Shown here: positions 42,914-52,435 of the stretch, piece by piece
Layout: the number at the start of each line of letters is the position of its first letter
How positions within the stretch are numbered: the first letter of the stretch is position 1
Source: an uncultured Prevotella sp.
Lineage (GTDB): Bacteria; Bacteroidota; Bacteroidia; Bacteroidales; Bacteroidaceae
Assembly: GCA_905233425.1 (NCBI GenBank)
Contig: CAJOEC010000011.1
Coordinates: 125,162-189,161 of the forward strand
Direction: 5' to 3'
Length of the DNA: 64,000 bases
The notes under the pieces: model-generated
The model's database searches: none
The model's input: only the letters and a program-made list of their open reading frames with translations
Told to the model about the DNA's origin: nothing
Program-made: the position numbers and the translations under genes

Positions 42914-44776
42914 TTACTCCTGCGATTTGTTTTCGGCGTCGATAGCCTTGATTTTCTCTTTCACTAACTGCAGGTCGTCCTTCAGCTTCTGCACCTTGCG
43001 GTTCATCTCGTCGATGAGCGAATTGCCCTTCTTCGAACTTACGCTGAGGAATCCCAGGTTGTTCTCGTAGGTCTGCAGGTCCTGCTTCATCTGCTCGAAC
43101 TGCCTCTGCAGTCTTGCCTTCTCGCTGTCGAGTGCGCCTTCGCCACGCTCGGCCACCTGCTTGAGGCTGTCCTTGAACTTCGTCAGGCGGCGCTTTGCCA
43201 CGCTGATGTTAAGCTCCTTGTAGAGCTTGTCGAGCACGGTGTGGTACTCCTCGTAGAGCTTGTCCTTCTCCTTGAAGGGCACATGGCCGATGGCGTTGTA
43301 CTCCTCGACGAGTTTCTGCACCTTCTCCTGCAGTCCCTCGCCGGCCTCCTCGGCGGCAGCCTTCAGACGCTCAATCACGTCGCGCTTCTTCTCCAGGTTG
43401 CCGTGCTCCTCGCCTCGCTGTCCGGCGCCGGCGGCGTTGCGGGCCTCGAAGAACTTGTTGCAGGCGCCGAGGAACTCCTCCCAGAGCTGGTCGCCCAGAC
43501 GCTTGGGCACCATGCCTATGGTCTTCCACTCTTTCTGCAGGGCAATGAGCTTGTCGCTTGTCGAGCGCCACTCGGTGCTGTCCTGCAGGGCCTTGGCTTT
43601 CTCTATGAGTGCGCGTTTCTTGTCGGCATTGGTCTTGTAGGTCTCCTTGAGAACCTTGAAGTGCTCGGCCTTGGTGACGAAGAACTTGTCGCAGGCGGTG
43701 CGGAAACGCTCGAAGATCTTCACGTTCATCTTCTGCGGTGCGAAGCCAACGGTCTTCCACTCCTGCTGCAGGGCGATTATCTCCTGGGTGTGGCGGTCCC
43801 AGTCGATGCTGCTCTTGTTCTCCTCAGCCAGGATGGCCTCTACCTTCTCGCAGAGTGCGGTCTTCTTGGCGAGATTCTCCTCCTCGCGCTCGCGGAGTCC
43901 CTCGAAATACTGCTGGTGGCGCTTGTTGATGACCGTCGATGCGGCCTTGAAGCGCTGCCATATCTCCTCGCGCAACTCGCTGCTCACAGGCCCTATCTCA
44001 CGGTACTCCTGGTGCAGCTGCTGCAGCTGGTGGAATGCGCTGATGACATCGTTCTCTTCGGCCAGCTTCTCTGCAGTCTCGCAGATGCGTGTCTTAGCCT
44101 CAAGGTTCTTCTTGAAGTCCAGCTCGCGAGCCTCGCTGTTCAGTTTCAGCAAGTCGTAGAACTGCTCCACGTAGAGCTGGTAGTTGCGCCACAGCTCGTT
44201 GGCCCTTTCAGCGGGCACGGCCTTGATGTCCTTCCACTCCTGTTGCAGGGCTTTGAACTCCTGGTATGTCTTGCTGGCCTCTTCGGGTGTTGTCACCATG
44301 GCCTTTATCTTGTCTATTATTTCCAGCTTGTGCTTCAGGTTTGCCTCTTTCTCGGCCTCCATCTGTCGGAACTGCTGTTGCCGGCGCTCCTTGATGATGC
44401 TCATTTCGGCCTTGAACACCTCCTCGTCCTCGTCGGGCGTGATCTGGTATTGCTCAGGGTCGCCACCGGCATCTATGAAAGCCTTCATGCTGGCTTCGCG
44501 CTCGGCGATGTGCAGTTTGTAGAAGACGGTCTTCAGCTGTTCCACCTCGTCTTTCAGAGGCGGCTCCTCGCCGTGGGCAATCTCCTTGACACGCTCCAGA
44601 ACCTCCTGTTTCGTCTGGTAGACCCTGTGGGGCGTTTCCTGTGCCGACGGCTCTGCCTGCTGTTCGCCAGCGTTTTCTGTTGATACTTCAGGAGCGGCAG
44701 CTTCCTGGTTTACTACTTTTGCCTCCTCTTCGACTGGCGAAGCGTTCACGAGGGCATTCTCTTGAGAGTCCATCAT
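42914..44776 (-). CDS. DUF349 repeat protein
   Basis: A 620-residue soluble, strongly helical coiled-coil protein. Repeats of about 70 residues carry the DUF349 signature W(K/R)xxGxxP or variants (LQQEWKDIKAVPAERANELW, LQQEWKTVGFAPQKM, LQKEWKTIGMVPKRL, YNAIGHVPFKEKD). An acidic N-terminal tail of about 60 residues precedes them. DUF349 proteins are common in Bacteroidota and Actinobacteria; their role is not settled. It is a single gene flanked by a terminator and tRNA-Pro region. Confidence 0.92.
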   Translation of the reverse strand: MMDSQENALVNASPVEEEAKVVNQEAAAPEVSTENAGEQQAEPSAQETPHRVYQTKQEVLERVKEIAHGEEPPLKDEVEQLKTVFYKLHIAEREASMKAFIDAGGDPEQYQITPDEDEEVFKAEMSIIKERRQQQFRQMEAEKEANLKHKLEIIDKIKAMVTTPEEASKTYQEFKALQQEWKDIKAVPAERANELWRNYQLYVEQFYDLLKLNSEARELDFKKNLEAKTRICETAEKLAEENDVISAFHQLQQLHQEYREIGPVSSELREEIWQRFKAASTVINKRHQQYFEGLREREEENLAKKTALCEKVEAILAEENKSSIDWDRHTQEIIALQQEWKTVGFAPQKMNVKIFERFRTACDKFFVTKAEHFKVLKETYKTNADKKRALIEKAKALQDSTEWRSTSDKLIALQKEWKTIGMVPKRLGDQLWEEFLGACNKFFEARNAAGAGQRGEEHGNLEKKRDVIERLKAAAEEAGEGLQEKVQKLVEEYNAIGHVPFKEKDKLYEEYHTVLDKLYKELNISVAKRRLTKFKDSLKQVAERGEGALDSEKARLQRQFEQMKQDLQTYENNLGFLSVSSKKGNSLIDEMNRKVQKLKDDLQLVKEKIKAIDAENKSQE

Positions 44777-44934
44777 TTAACTTTGTTTAGTTACTGATTC
44801 GGTTAGTTCATTCACATAATGACACTTTATCTGCCTTGGCAGACAATTCGGGCGGTAAAATTACGAAAAAGTTGGCACTCGGAGCTAATTTCCTCAGTAC
44901 TTTTTGTTTTTTATTGTTTTTTTTAACTATTCCA

Positions 44935-45170
44935 TGGCATTCAGGACGCTGAAAGCGTCACCTCTCAATAACCGTGGGTTCGCAGAACCTACGGAATCTG
45001 ATGCCGTCGGTAACATCGACCCTGACGGGGTCGCGTGAACGTATGAAGTTGCCGGTGGCAATTTTCAGGTCGTGAACAAAAGTGATAATGTTTAATTGCG
45101 CGCGAACATTATTTATATAATATATAGGGCCAGATAGCTGGGTCTGTCGGAGATTGGGGGCGCAGCACAA
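44935..45170. repeat. Hairpin-rich non-coding block
   Basis: Within the 445 bases between DUF349 and tRNA-Pro, dyads follow each other: GGACGCTGAAAGCGTCAC (44943), CCGTGGGTTCGCAGAACC with TACGG (44972), and CGACCCTGACGGGGTCG (45018). They look like a dispersed palindromic element. The one open frame here (44958-45170, minus) runs through these hairpins and is not credible. Confidence 0.55.
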
Positions 45171-45221
45171 AAAAAGACCGCTAACTCATTGAGAGTCAGT
45201 GGCCGACTAAAGCGTTTCGGG

Positions 45222-45294
45222 TCGAGGTGACAGGACTCGAACCTGCGACAGCCTGGTCCCAAACCAGGAACGCTACCAACTGCGCTACACCTCG
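45222..45294 (-). tRNA. tRNA-Pro (anticodon UGG)
   Basis: On the minus strand the cloverleaf is complete: acceptor CGAGGTG / CACCTCG with discriminator A, D arm around TAGCGCAGTTGGTAGCG, anticodon stem CCTGG / CCAGG with loop TTTGGGA giving anticodon TGG, and T arm with GGTTCGAGTCC. CCA is not encoded. A -7 box lies 19 bases upstream. Confidence 0.96.
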
Positions 45295-45312
45295 CTTGCT
45301 TTTTTGCGGGTG

Positions 45313-45320
45313 CAAAATTA
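45313..45320 (-). promoter_or_regulatory. -7 box of tRNA-Pro
   Basis: Minus-strand TAATTTTGCACCC, 19 bases from the 5' end of the tRNA. Confidence 0.7.
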
Positions 45321-45480
45321 CAATAATTCTGCGAAAGAAAAGAAGACTGGGCCGAAAAGTTGCTCTGCTTTGTTATTTTTTAACAATCCCCATCGTTGTG
45401 TATCAACTCTGTCGCCATGTTGTGCGTCGGCCTACGGTGGACTTTATGTCGTTCCGGGGAGGGCTTTGAAAGGCCTTGGG

Positions 45481-45590
45481 AGGCCCAAAAAGTTCGCGCT
45501 GGGCGAACTCCGAGTTCGCACGGCGCGAACTGTGAGTTCGGACGGGGCGAACTCCGAGTCCGCGCCGGGCGGACTAATAGGCATGTCGGA
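45481..45590. repeat. 22-nt periodic array of GCGAACT dyads
   Basis: GCGAACT or a variant begins at 45503, 45525, 45547 and 45569, exactly 22 bases apart. Each unit contains a dyad such as GCGAACTCCGAGTTCGC. A degenerate unit precedes (GTTCGCGCTGGGCGAAC). The array lies between the divergent tRNA-Pro and nusB promoters. No reading frame is likely. Confidence 0.8.
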
Positions 45591-45662
45591 GACGATTTCC
45601 CCTCCAAATCACAATAATTCCAAAAAAAGCGGCATTTTTTTTTGTAATAGGAGAATTTTTCA

Positions 45663-45670
45663 TAATTTTG
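45663..45670 (+). promoter_or_regulatory. -7 box of the nusB operon
   Basis: TAATTTTGCAAAC about 40 bases before the nusB ATG. Confidence 0.65.
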
Positions 45671-45710
45671 CAAACGATTTTCGCAAATCAAATATGAAAC
45701 ACACACGAAG

Positions 45711-46673
45711 ATGATAAACAGAGAGCTTATAAGGATTAAAGTTGTACAATTAACCTACGCCTATTATCAGAACGGGAGCAAGAACATAGACACGGCCGAG
45801 AAGGAACTTTTCTTCAGTCTTTCGAAGGCCTACGACCTCTACAATATTCTTCTGGCGCTTATTGTGGCCTTGACAAAGGAGGCCGGTCGGCGGTTGGAGA
45901 TTGCCCAGGCGCGGGCGAAGCGCGAGCGCAAGCCGGCACCGTCGCCGAAATTCGTCTACAACCGCTTTGCGCTGCAGCTGGCAGACAGCACGCAGCTGGC
46001 CGAGTTCCTGGCCTCGAACAAGCACTCATGGGACGACGAGCCGGAGTTTGTCGGCAAGCTGCTCACACAGATTGAGCAGACGCAGTTCTACAAGGAATAC
46101 ATGGAGTCGGACACCGACGACTACAGCAGCGACCGCGAGCTGTGGCGGCGGCTCTACCGTCTGCTCATTCAGGACAACGACGACCTCGATGCTCTGTTGG
46201 AGGAGAAGAGCCTCTACTGGAACGACGACAAGGAGGTGGTCGACTCGTTTGTGCTCAAGACCATCAAGCGTTTCGACGAAAGCAACGGCGGCAAGCAGGA
46301 GCTGCTGCCCGAATATGAGTCGGAGGAGGAGAAGGACTACGCCCGCAAGCTGTTCCGAGCCACGATACTCAATGCCGACGACTACCAGCGCTGCATGAGC
46401 GAGGCCTCGCACAACTGGGACTTCTCACGACTGGCATTCATGGACGTGGTGATCATGCAGATTGCCCTGGCCGAGATGCTCACCTTCCCGACGATACCCC
46501 TGTCGGTTACCATCAATGAGTATGTTGAACTGTCGAAAATCTATTCCACGCCGCGCAGCTTCGGCTACGTGAACGGGATGCTCGACGCCATAGCACGCCA
46601 TCTTGTTGAGACGGGGCGGCTGATGAAGAAGATTGACATGAAGAAGCCCGTCGACATCGATCCGGAAATCTAA
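45711..46673 (+). CDS. nusB: Transcription antitermination factor NusB
   Basis: NusB with NusE (S10) binds boxA RNA in rRNA leaders and prevents early termination. The 320-residue form is the Bacteroidota type, about twice the E. coli length: an N-terminal extension with INRELIRIKVVQLTYAYYQ, a middle acidic part, and the canonical C-terminal NusB domain (DFSRLAFMDVVIMQIALAEMLT, VTINEYVELSKIYSTPRSFG, VNGMLDAIA). It is the first gene of a six- or seven-gene operon with close spacing. The start at 45711 follows a short leader. Confidence 0.94.
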   Translation: MINRELIRIKVVQLTYAYYQNGSKNIDTAEKELFFSLSKAYDLYNILLALIVALTKEAGRRLEIAQARAKRERKPAPSPKFVYNRFALQLADSTQLAEFLASNKHSWDDEPEFVGKLLTQIEQTQFYKEYMESDTDDYSSDRELWRRLYRLLIQDNDDLDALLEEKSLYWNDDKEVVDSFVLKTIKRFDESNGGKQELLPEYESEEEKDYARKLFRATILNADDYQRCMSEASHNWDFSRLAFMDVVIMQIALAEMLTFPTIPLSVTINEYVELSKIYSTPRSFGYVNGMLDAIARHLVETGRLMKKIDMKKPVDIDPEI

Positions 46674-46704
46674 TTAAAAAACAATACCGATACACAAAAA
46701 GATT

Positions 46705-47022
46705 ATGACAAACATTATTTTGCAAGCAGCAGCCCCTGGGGGCAACGGCATGGCAATGATCCTGATGATGGTGGCCATATTCGCCGTCATGTGGTTCCTC
46801 ATGATACGCCCGCAGCAGAAGAGGCAGAAGGAGATACAGAAATTCCAGAACGAGCTGCAGGAAGGCCAGTCGGTGGTCACCGGAGGCGGTATCTACGGCA
46901 CGGTGAAGAGCATCGACCTGACAAAGAACACCGTCGACATCAAGATTGCACGCGACGTGGTGGTGACTGTCGACAAGAACTACGTGTTTAAGGACATGAG
47001 CACCATGCCAATGCAGAGATGA
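46705..47022 (+). CDS. yajC: Preprotein translocase subunit YajC
   Basis: A 105-residue accessory of the SecDF-YajC complex. One transmembrane helix (MILMMVAIFAVMWFLMIRPQ) with the RPQQKRQKE motif follows a short Ala-Gly-rich start. A beta-rich cytoplasmic part includes GGIYGTVKSI and VVVTVDKNYVF. Spacing to nusB is 31 bases, and its stop overlaps the next start in ATGA, so translation is coupled. Confidence 0.95.
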   Translation: MTNIILQAAAPGGNGMAMILMMVAIFAVMWFLMIRPQQKRQKEIQKFQNELQEGQSVVTGGGIYGTVKSIDLTKNTVDIKIARDVVVTVDKNYVFKDMSTMPMQR

Positions 47023-48002
47023 ACATCGGTTCGTTTTTCCGCAGCGTTGCCGATTTCCTGTTCAGCCGCACAAACAGGGAGTTCGTCATCTTCCTGTTCT
47101 TCTTAGCTCTGTCGGGAATATTCTGGCTGATGACGCGCCTTAACGAGACATACGAACAGGAGGTGCGCATAGTGGTGCGCTACACCAACGTGAGGAAAAA
47201 CGCGGTGCTCACCTCGGGCGAGACCGACACCCTGCATGTGAACATCAGCGACAAGGGCTTCAACATCATAAGCTATATGTACGGACAGGTGCACCGGCCG
47301 ATAGACATAGACTTCACAACCCACACCACCGCCAATGGCACCGGCAGTGTGGAGAGCGCCGAGATAAAGGCCCTGGTTGAAACAGAGCTGATGGCATCGT
47401 CGAAGATTCTCAGCATAAAGCCCGAGCGGCTGGTCTACTACTACAACAACGGTGAGTCGAAGCGTGTGCCAGTGCTGTTCAGGGGCACGATAACCCCGCA
47501 GCAGCTCTATTTCGTGGCCGACCGGCAGATAACGCCCGACAGCGTGACGGTGTATGCCCCGAAGCAGAAACTCGACAGCATAAAGGCCGTCTACACCGAG
47601 GAAAGAAGCTACGACGACGTGCACGACACGCTTGTGGTGAAGCAAAAGCTCACAACGATTGCCGGGGCGAAGATTGTGCCCGACCAGGTGAGCATCGGGA
47701 TTATCACCGATGTGCTCACAGAGGTGAGCATTGACGGTGTACCCATTGAGGGCATCAATATGCCCGAAGGAAAGATACTACGCACGTTCCCGGCAAGGAC
47801 AGGAGTGCACTTCGTCGCGGGAATGAAGCAATATAAGGGGCTGAGTCCCAAAGATTTCCGCGTGGTGGCCGACTACAACGAGTTCGGACACACTACATCG
47901 CAGAAATGCAGAATTTATTTGCATACCAAACCAACAGGCATAAGCAACGCCACCCTCGACGTGTCGCAGGTGGACTATCTCATAGAAGGAACAACAAAAT
48001 GA
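47019..48002 (+). CDS. YbbR-like domain protein
   Basis: A 327-residue membrane-anchored protein with one N-terminal transmembrane helix (FVIFLFFLALSGIFWLM) followed by YbbR-like beta domains (VPVLFRGTITPQQLYF, VSIDGVPIEGINMP). In Firmicutes the YbbR protein CdaR regulates the c-di-AMP cyclase CdaA; no cyclase gene is adjacent here, so that role cannot be assigned. It overlaps yajC and coaE by ATGA at both ends, consistent with one conserved Bacteroidota operon. Confidence 0.88.
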   Translation: MNIGSFFRSVADFLFSRTNREFVIFLFFLALSGIFWLMTRLNETYEQEVRIVVRYTNVRKNAVLTSGETDTLHVNISDKGFNIISYMYGQVHRPIDIDFTTHTTANGTGSVESAEIKALVETELMASSKILSIKPERLVYYYNNGESKRVPVLFRGTITPQQLYFVADRQITPDSVTVYAPKQKLDSIKAVYTEERSYDDVHDTLVVKQKLTTIAGAKIVPDQVSIGIITDVLTEVSIDGVPIEGINMPEGKILRTFPARTGVHFVAGMKQYKGLSPKDFRVVADYNEFGHTTSQKCRIYLHTKPTGISNATLDVSQVDYLIEGTTK

Positions 48003-48595
48003 AAACAGGTATTACCGGAGGAATAGGCAGCGGAAAGAGCTATGTGTGCCAGCTGCTGGCCGAAATAGGTGTTAATGTCTACGACTGCGACGCTGCAGCC
48101 AAGAGGCTCATGGCCACCTCGGAGAAGCTGCGCCAGCAGCTGACAGAACTCATTGGCCCTGAGGCATACAACATTGCCACCGACGCAGACGGCAAGGAGG
48201 AGTTTACACTTAACAAGGCCGCTGTGGCCCGATTCCTGCTCGCCTCTGAAGCCAACAACAAAGCTGTGAACAACATTGTCCACCCCGCTGTCATTGCCGA
48301 CTTTGAGGCCAGCGGGATGGAATGGGTGGAGAGCGCCATACTTTTCGAGGCAGGGATGAACAGGCTGGTGGACCGTGTGGTGGCGGTGATTGCGCCACGC
48401 GATGTCAGAATCGCACGTGTCATGGAGCGCGACGACATTAGCCGCGAGGAGGCGATACAGTGGATTGACAGACAGTGGCCACAAAAGGAAATAATCAAAC
48501 GGTCGGACTACGTCATCGTCAACGACGGCCACCAGCAGCTTCTCCCCCAGCTGAAACCTCTGATAGTGGCGGCTAAAGCCACCGACGAAGAGTGA
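47999..48595 (+). CDS. coaE: Dephospho-CoA kinase
   Basis: The last step of coenzyme A synthesis, phosphorylating the 3'-OH of dephospho-CoA with ATP. MKTGITGGIGSGKSYV is the P-loop, and YDCDAAAKRLM is the substrate segment. The later part (HPAVIADFEA, ESAILFEAGMNRLVDRVVAV) matches the CoaE lid and helices. At 198 residues the length is normal. The frame extends upstream to 47906, but Met at 47999 overlaps the ybbR stop by ATGA and fits the P-loop start. Confidence 0.95.
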   Translation: MKTGITGGIGSGKSYVCQLLAEIGVNVYDCDAAAKRLMATSEKLRQQLTELIGPEAYNIATDADGKEEFTLNKAAVARFLLASEANNKAVNNIVHPAVIADFEASGMEWVESAILFEAGMNRLVDRVVAVIAPRDVRIARVMERDDISREEAIQWIDRQWPQKEIIKRSDYVIVNDGHQQLLPQLKPLIVAAKATDEE

Positions 48596-48657
48596 AACCG
48601 GAAGAAGCCGCCCCAGTAGCGGTACACGACAAAAAAATCAATAATCAAACTATTATA

Positions 48658-49179
48658 ATGAAAACAACAGTCTTAGCCATCGCCGGAAAGCCCGGCCTCT
48701 ACAAACTGCTCTCACGCGGAAAAAACAATCTCATAGTCGAAGCACTCGACGCAACACACAAGCGCCAGCCGACATTCAATTCAGACCGCATCATCGCACT
48801 TAGCGAAATTGCCATGTACACCAACGGCGACGACATCGCGCTCTACAAGGTGCTCGACAGCATGAAGAAACTCGAAGACGGGAAACACGCGTCGGTGAAC
48901 CCAAAGACGGCAACGGGCGACGAACTGCGCGAATACTTCGGCAAGATTCTGCCCGATTTCGACCGCGACAGAGTCCACGTGAGCGACATAAAGAAACTCA
49001 TACAGTGGTACAACATACTGGTTGACAACGACATGACCGACTTCGTCGACGAAGAAAACGCTGAGGAAGAAACCGCTGACACTACGGAAGAAGCAGACCC
49101 CGGTGACAGCAAGCCAGAAGCAAAAGCCGAAGAAGATGCACCAAAAGCTAAAGCCGGCAGCAAGCCTGCCAGGAAATAA
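48658..49179 (+). CDS. DUF5606 family protein
   Basis: A 173-residue soluble protein. MKTTVLAIAGKPGLYKLLSR, then RIIALSEIAMYTNGDD, then EYFGKILPDFDRDRVHVSDI are the conserved core of DUF5606, a family I know only from Bacteroidota genomes near coaE. A low-complexity acidic tail rich in Glu, Ala and Lys (ENAEEETADTTEEADPGD) ends it. Met at 48658 is chosen because the frame from 48592 begins within the coaE stop region. Its 3' end overlaps the AddA-type gene. Function is unknown. Confidence 0.85.
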   Translation: MKTTVLAIAGKPGLYKLLSRGKNNLIVEALDATHKRQPTFNSDRIIALSEIAMYTNGDDIALYKVLDSMKKLEDGKHASVNPKTATGDELREYFGKILPDFDRDRVHVSDIKKLIQWYNILVDNDMTDFVDEENAEEETADTTEEADPGDSKPEAKAEEDAPKAKAGSKPARK

Positions 49180-52100
49180 GCCTTCACAAACAGCATTACC
49201 GCTGCCACCACTGACCGTCTACAGGGCCAGTGCCGGCAGCGGTAAGACGTTTACACTGGCAGTGGAATACATAAAGCTGCTGGTGCAGAACCCGTCGGCA
49301 TTCCGCCAGACACTCGCCGTGACCTTCACGAACAAGGCCACAGAGGAGATGAAGATGCGCATTCTCAGCCAGCTCTACGGCATCTGGAAAGGTCTGGAGA
49401 AGTCGGACGACTATGCCGAGAAGGTGTGCGGCGAACTGGGTGTCAGCCGGAAATATGCCGCCGAGCAGGCTGGAAAGGCACTCGAACTGCTGCTCCACAA
49501 CTACAGCTTCTTCCGAGTGGAGACCATCGACTCGTTCTTCCAGAGCGTGCTGAGAAACCTGGCCCACGAACTGGAACTGACGGCCAACTTGCGCGTCGGC
49601 CTTAACGACGTGCAAGTGGAGGAACAGGCCGTCGACCAGATGATCGACGCGCTGAAACCAAAGGACAGAATGCTGCAGTGGCTGCTGCGGTATATCATGG
49701 ACAACATCGACGACGACCGCACGTGGAACGTCATCGGGCAGATAAAGCAGTTTGGCAAGACAATCTTCCGCGACTACTACAAGCAGGAGAGCAAAGAGCT
49801 GAACAAGGTCGTAGCGCAGGAGGGATTCGTCGACGACTATGCCAAGATGCTGCGCGGTATCAGGGCGAAGGCTCAGGAACACATGGGGCAGATTGCCACG
49901 GAGTTCTTCAGTTGCCTGGCCGACGAAGGCCTCAGCGTGGACGATTTCTCGGGAAAGAACCGTGGCGTGTGCAGCATCTTCCTGAAGCTGCAGCGGGGCG
50001 AGATGGACGAGAGCATAGTCACCAAGACTGTGGCCGACGCCGTGGGCAACCCTGGGAAATGGTATGTCAAGAGCAGCCCGAATGCGCAACTGATACACAC
50101 GCTGGCCGACGGAGTGCTGGGGCAGCTGTTGCGCCGTGCAGTCGGAGAGCAGCGGCAGCAGTGGCGGTTGTTCAAGAGTGCCGACCTAACCCTGAGGCAT
50201 CTCAGTCAGCTGAGGCTGCTCAACAGCATTGAGACACAGGTGCGACTGATGAACGACGAGGCCAACCGATTCCTGCTCAGCGACACACAGCAACTGCTTC
50301 ACGACCTCATCGACGGCAGCGACTCGCCTTTCATCTACGAGAAAATCGGCACGCAGTTGGAGCACATAATGATTGACGAGTTCCAGGACACGTCGACGGT
50401 GCAATGGAAGAACTTCAAGGTGCTGCTGCGCGAGACCATGAGCCACCGAGGGGCCAGCAGCCTCATCGTCGGCGACGTGAAGCAGAGCATCTACCGCTGG
50501 CGGAGCGGCGACTGGAGACTGCTCGCCGGAATCAGCGGGCAGTTTGCCGATACAGGGGAGAAACTGGTGATACACAAACTTGACACCAACTACCGTTCAC
50601 AGCCACGGGTCATCGATTTCAACAACAAATTCTTCGCCGAGGCAGCAAGCCAGGAGGGGGTAAGTGCCTACGACGACGTGGAGCAGCTGTGGCCCGACGG
50701 AAAGGACATGGCTGGGGCTGTGGAGGTGACGCTGTTTCCCACCGACGACTATGCGCCCACGACGCTGAAGGCTGTGGGCGAATGCGTGGAGAAACTGCTG
50801 CAACAGGGAGCGAAGGCCGAGGACATAGCCATTCTCGTGCGCAGCAACAACCACATACCACTGTTGGCAAACCATCTGCTGGAGCAACTGCCCGGCGTGA
50901 ATGTCGTCAGCGACGAGGCCTTCCGTCTCGATGCCTCGACAGCCGTGCAGCTAATAGTCCACGCCCTGCGCTACCTTGTCCACCCCGACGACCTTATTGC
51001 CCGTGCTTTCCTGGCAAAGGAGGCCGGAGCGGGAATCGACGGCCAGCTGCCTGAAGCCTTCGACGCTCACCGTGAAGAGCTGTCGCGGCTGCCACTCTAC
51101 GAACTTACGGAACAGGTCTATGCCATCTTCGCCAGCTACAATGAGGCTTCAGCCGCCCAGAGCGCATACCTCTGCGCCTTCTTCGACAAGGTGGCCGAAT
51201 ATGTCGGCGACAACAACGCCAGCATAGAAGATTTCCTGCGCTACTGGGACGAGAACCTCTGTAGCACTACTATACAAAGCCCGGAGCTGAACGGACTGAG
51301 GATTATCTCAATCCACAAGTCGAAGGGTTTGGAGTTCCCCCATGTCATCATCCCATTCTGCGACTGGCGGCTGGAACACAACGACATACTGTGGTGCCGG
51401 CCTAAGGAGGAGCCGTTCAGCCGTCTTCCCCTGGTACCCGTGGACTACAGCCAGAAGGGGATGAAGGGCACAATATACGAAGCATACTACGACGAAGAGC
51501 ACCAGCAGACACTTGTCGACAACCTCAATCTGCTCTACGTCGCCTTCACCCGCGCATCACACAACCTGTTTGTCTTCGGAAAACGGGGAAGCCGCTCTTC
51601 ACGTTCGGCACTTATCGAGCAGGTGCTGCCAAAGCTGAAACTCAAAGACTCGACGCTGGAAGGACTGGAAAACCAAAAAGGCGTGATGCGTTTCACCTAC
51701 GGCTCATGGTCTATCCCCACGGTAAAGGAGAAACTCTGTGCCAGCACACACGATTCCACGGTTGGGGAAGAAGTCTGCCCGCAATCCCCAGAGCAGCAAA
51801 ACCCATTCCTGCAAAAAAGCGCTCCGGTGGCCATTCAGATAGAGATCTACCAGCCAAAAGTGTTCTTGGGCCAGAGCAACCAAAGTGTACTCTTCGCCAC
51901 CAGATTCGACGATGACGGGCAGCCACTCGGTGTGGCGGATGACGGACAGACACCGGCTCCTGCCATGTCCGAGCAGGAAAAGGCCACTGGCGACACCTAT
52001 ATCCAGCTTGGCCGTGTGCTCCACAACGTCTTCGCCACCGTACATACCGCTGCCGACATCCCCCAGGCACTTCTCATGCTCGAACAGGAGGGCGTGATAT

Positions 52101-52435
52101 ACGACGGGGAGATAACACGCCAGAAAATACAGCAGCTAATAAGTAAACGGCTTGCCGACCCCCGTGTGGCCGAGTGGTTCTCAGGACGGTGGACGGTCTA
52201 TAACGAGTGTAACATACTTCTCCCTAACGGTGACACACGCCGTCCCGACCGCGTCATGACTGACGGGAAGGAGACGATAGTCGTCGATTTCAAGTTTGCC
52301 CGTGAGCGCAACGAGCATCACCAGCAGGTGCGCGAATACATGACACTGTTAAGCCAGATGGGGATGCCCCACGTAAAGGGCTTCCTCTGGTTCGTCTACT
52401 CAAACAGAATCATAGAAGTATGTGGCTCCTGTTAG
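49103..52435 (+). CDS. addA: AddA-type helicase-nuclease (UvrD/RecB-like)
   Basis: A large 1110-residue double-strand break processing enzyme. UvrD/Rep motifs: Walker A RASAGSGKTFTL, AVTFTNKATEEMK (Ia), IMIDEFQDTS (II), VGDVKQSIYRWR (III), and SIHKSKGLEFPHVIIP (V), YVAFTRAS (VI). A RecB-type nuclease ends it: RPDRVM, IVVDFKFAR, then QVREYM with the catalytic Asp, Asp-x-Lys and Gln. Met at 49136 is a shorter alternative start. In many Bacteroidota an AddB-type nuclease follows; here EamA follows instead. The 3' end overlaps eamA by 16 bases. Confidence 0.93.
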   Translation: MTASQKQKPKKMHQKLKPAASLPGNKPSQTALPLPPLTVYRASAGSGKTFTLAVEYIKLLVQNPSAFRQTLAVTFTNKATEEMKMRILSQLYGIWKGLEKSDDYAEKVCGELGVSRKYAAEQAGKALELLLHNYSFFRVETIDSFFQSVLRNLAHELELTANLRVGLNDVQVEEQAVDQMIDALKPKDRMLQWLLRYIMDNIDDDRTWNVIGQIKQFGKTIFRDYYKQESKELNKVVAQEGFVDDYAKMLRGIRAKAQEHMGQIATEFFSCLADEGLSVDDFSGKNRGVCSIFLKLQRGEMDESIVTKTVADAVGNPGKWYVKSSPNAQLIHTLADGVLGQLLRRAVGEQRQQWRLFKSADLTLRHLSQLRLLNSIETQVRLMNDEANRFLLSDTQQLLHDLIDGSDSPFIYEKIGTQLEHIMIDEFQDTSTVQWKNFKVLLRETMSHRGASSLIVGDVKQSIYRWRSGDWRLLAGISGQFADTGEKLVIHKLDTNYRSQPRVIDFNNKFFAEAASQEGVSAYDDVEQLWPDGKDMAGAVEVTLFPTDDYAPTTLKAVGECVEKLLQQGAKAEDIAILVRSNNHIPLLANHLLEQLPGVNVVSDEAFRLDASTAVQLIVHALRYLVHPDDLIARAFLAKEAGAGIDGQLPEAFDAHREELSRLPLYELTEQVYAIFASYNEASAAQSAYLCAFFDKVAEYVGDNNASIEDFLRYWDENLCSTTIQSPELNGLRIISIHKSKGLEFPHVIIPFCDWRLEHNDILWCRPKEEPFSRLPLVPVDYSQKGMKGTIYEAYYDEEHQQTLVDNLNLLYVAFTRASHNLFVFGKRGSRSSRSALIEQVLPKLKLKDSTLEGLENQKGVMRFTYGSWSIPTVKEKLCASTHDSTVGEEVCPQSPEQQNPFLQKSAPVAIQIEIYQPKVFLGQSNQSVLFATRFDDDGQPLGVADDGQTPAPAMSEQEKATGDTYIQLGRVLHNVFATVHTAADIPQALLMLEQEGVIYDGEITRQKIQQLISKRLADPRVAEWFSGRWTVYNECNILLPNGDTRRPDRVMTDGKETIVVDFKFARERNEHHQQVREYMTLLSQMGMPHVKGFLWFVYSNRIIEVCGSC

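Noticed and set aside
43241..44683. 480-residue open frame on the + strand
   Set aside because: It is antisense to the DUF349 gene, is Leu/Val-biased as expected for the reverse of a Glu/Lys-rich coiled coil, and has no family motif.
44958..45170. 70-residue minus-strand ORF
   Set aside because: Half of it is made of palindromic repeat sequence and it has no gene-like context.
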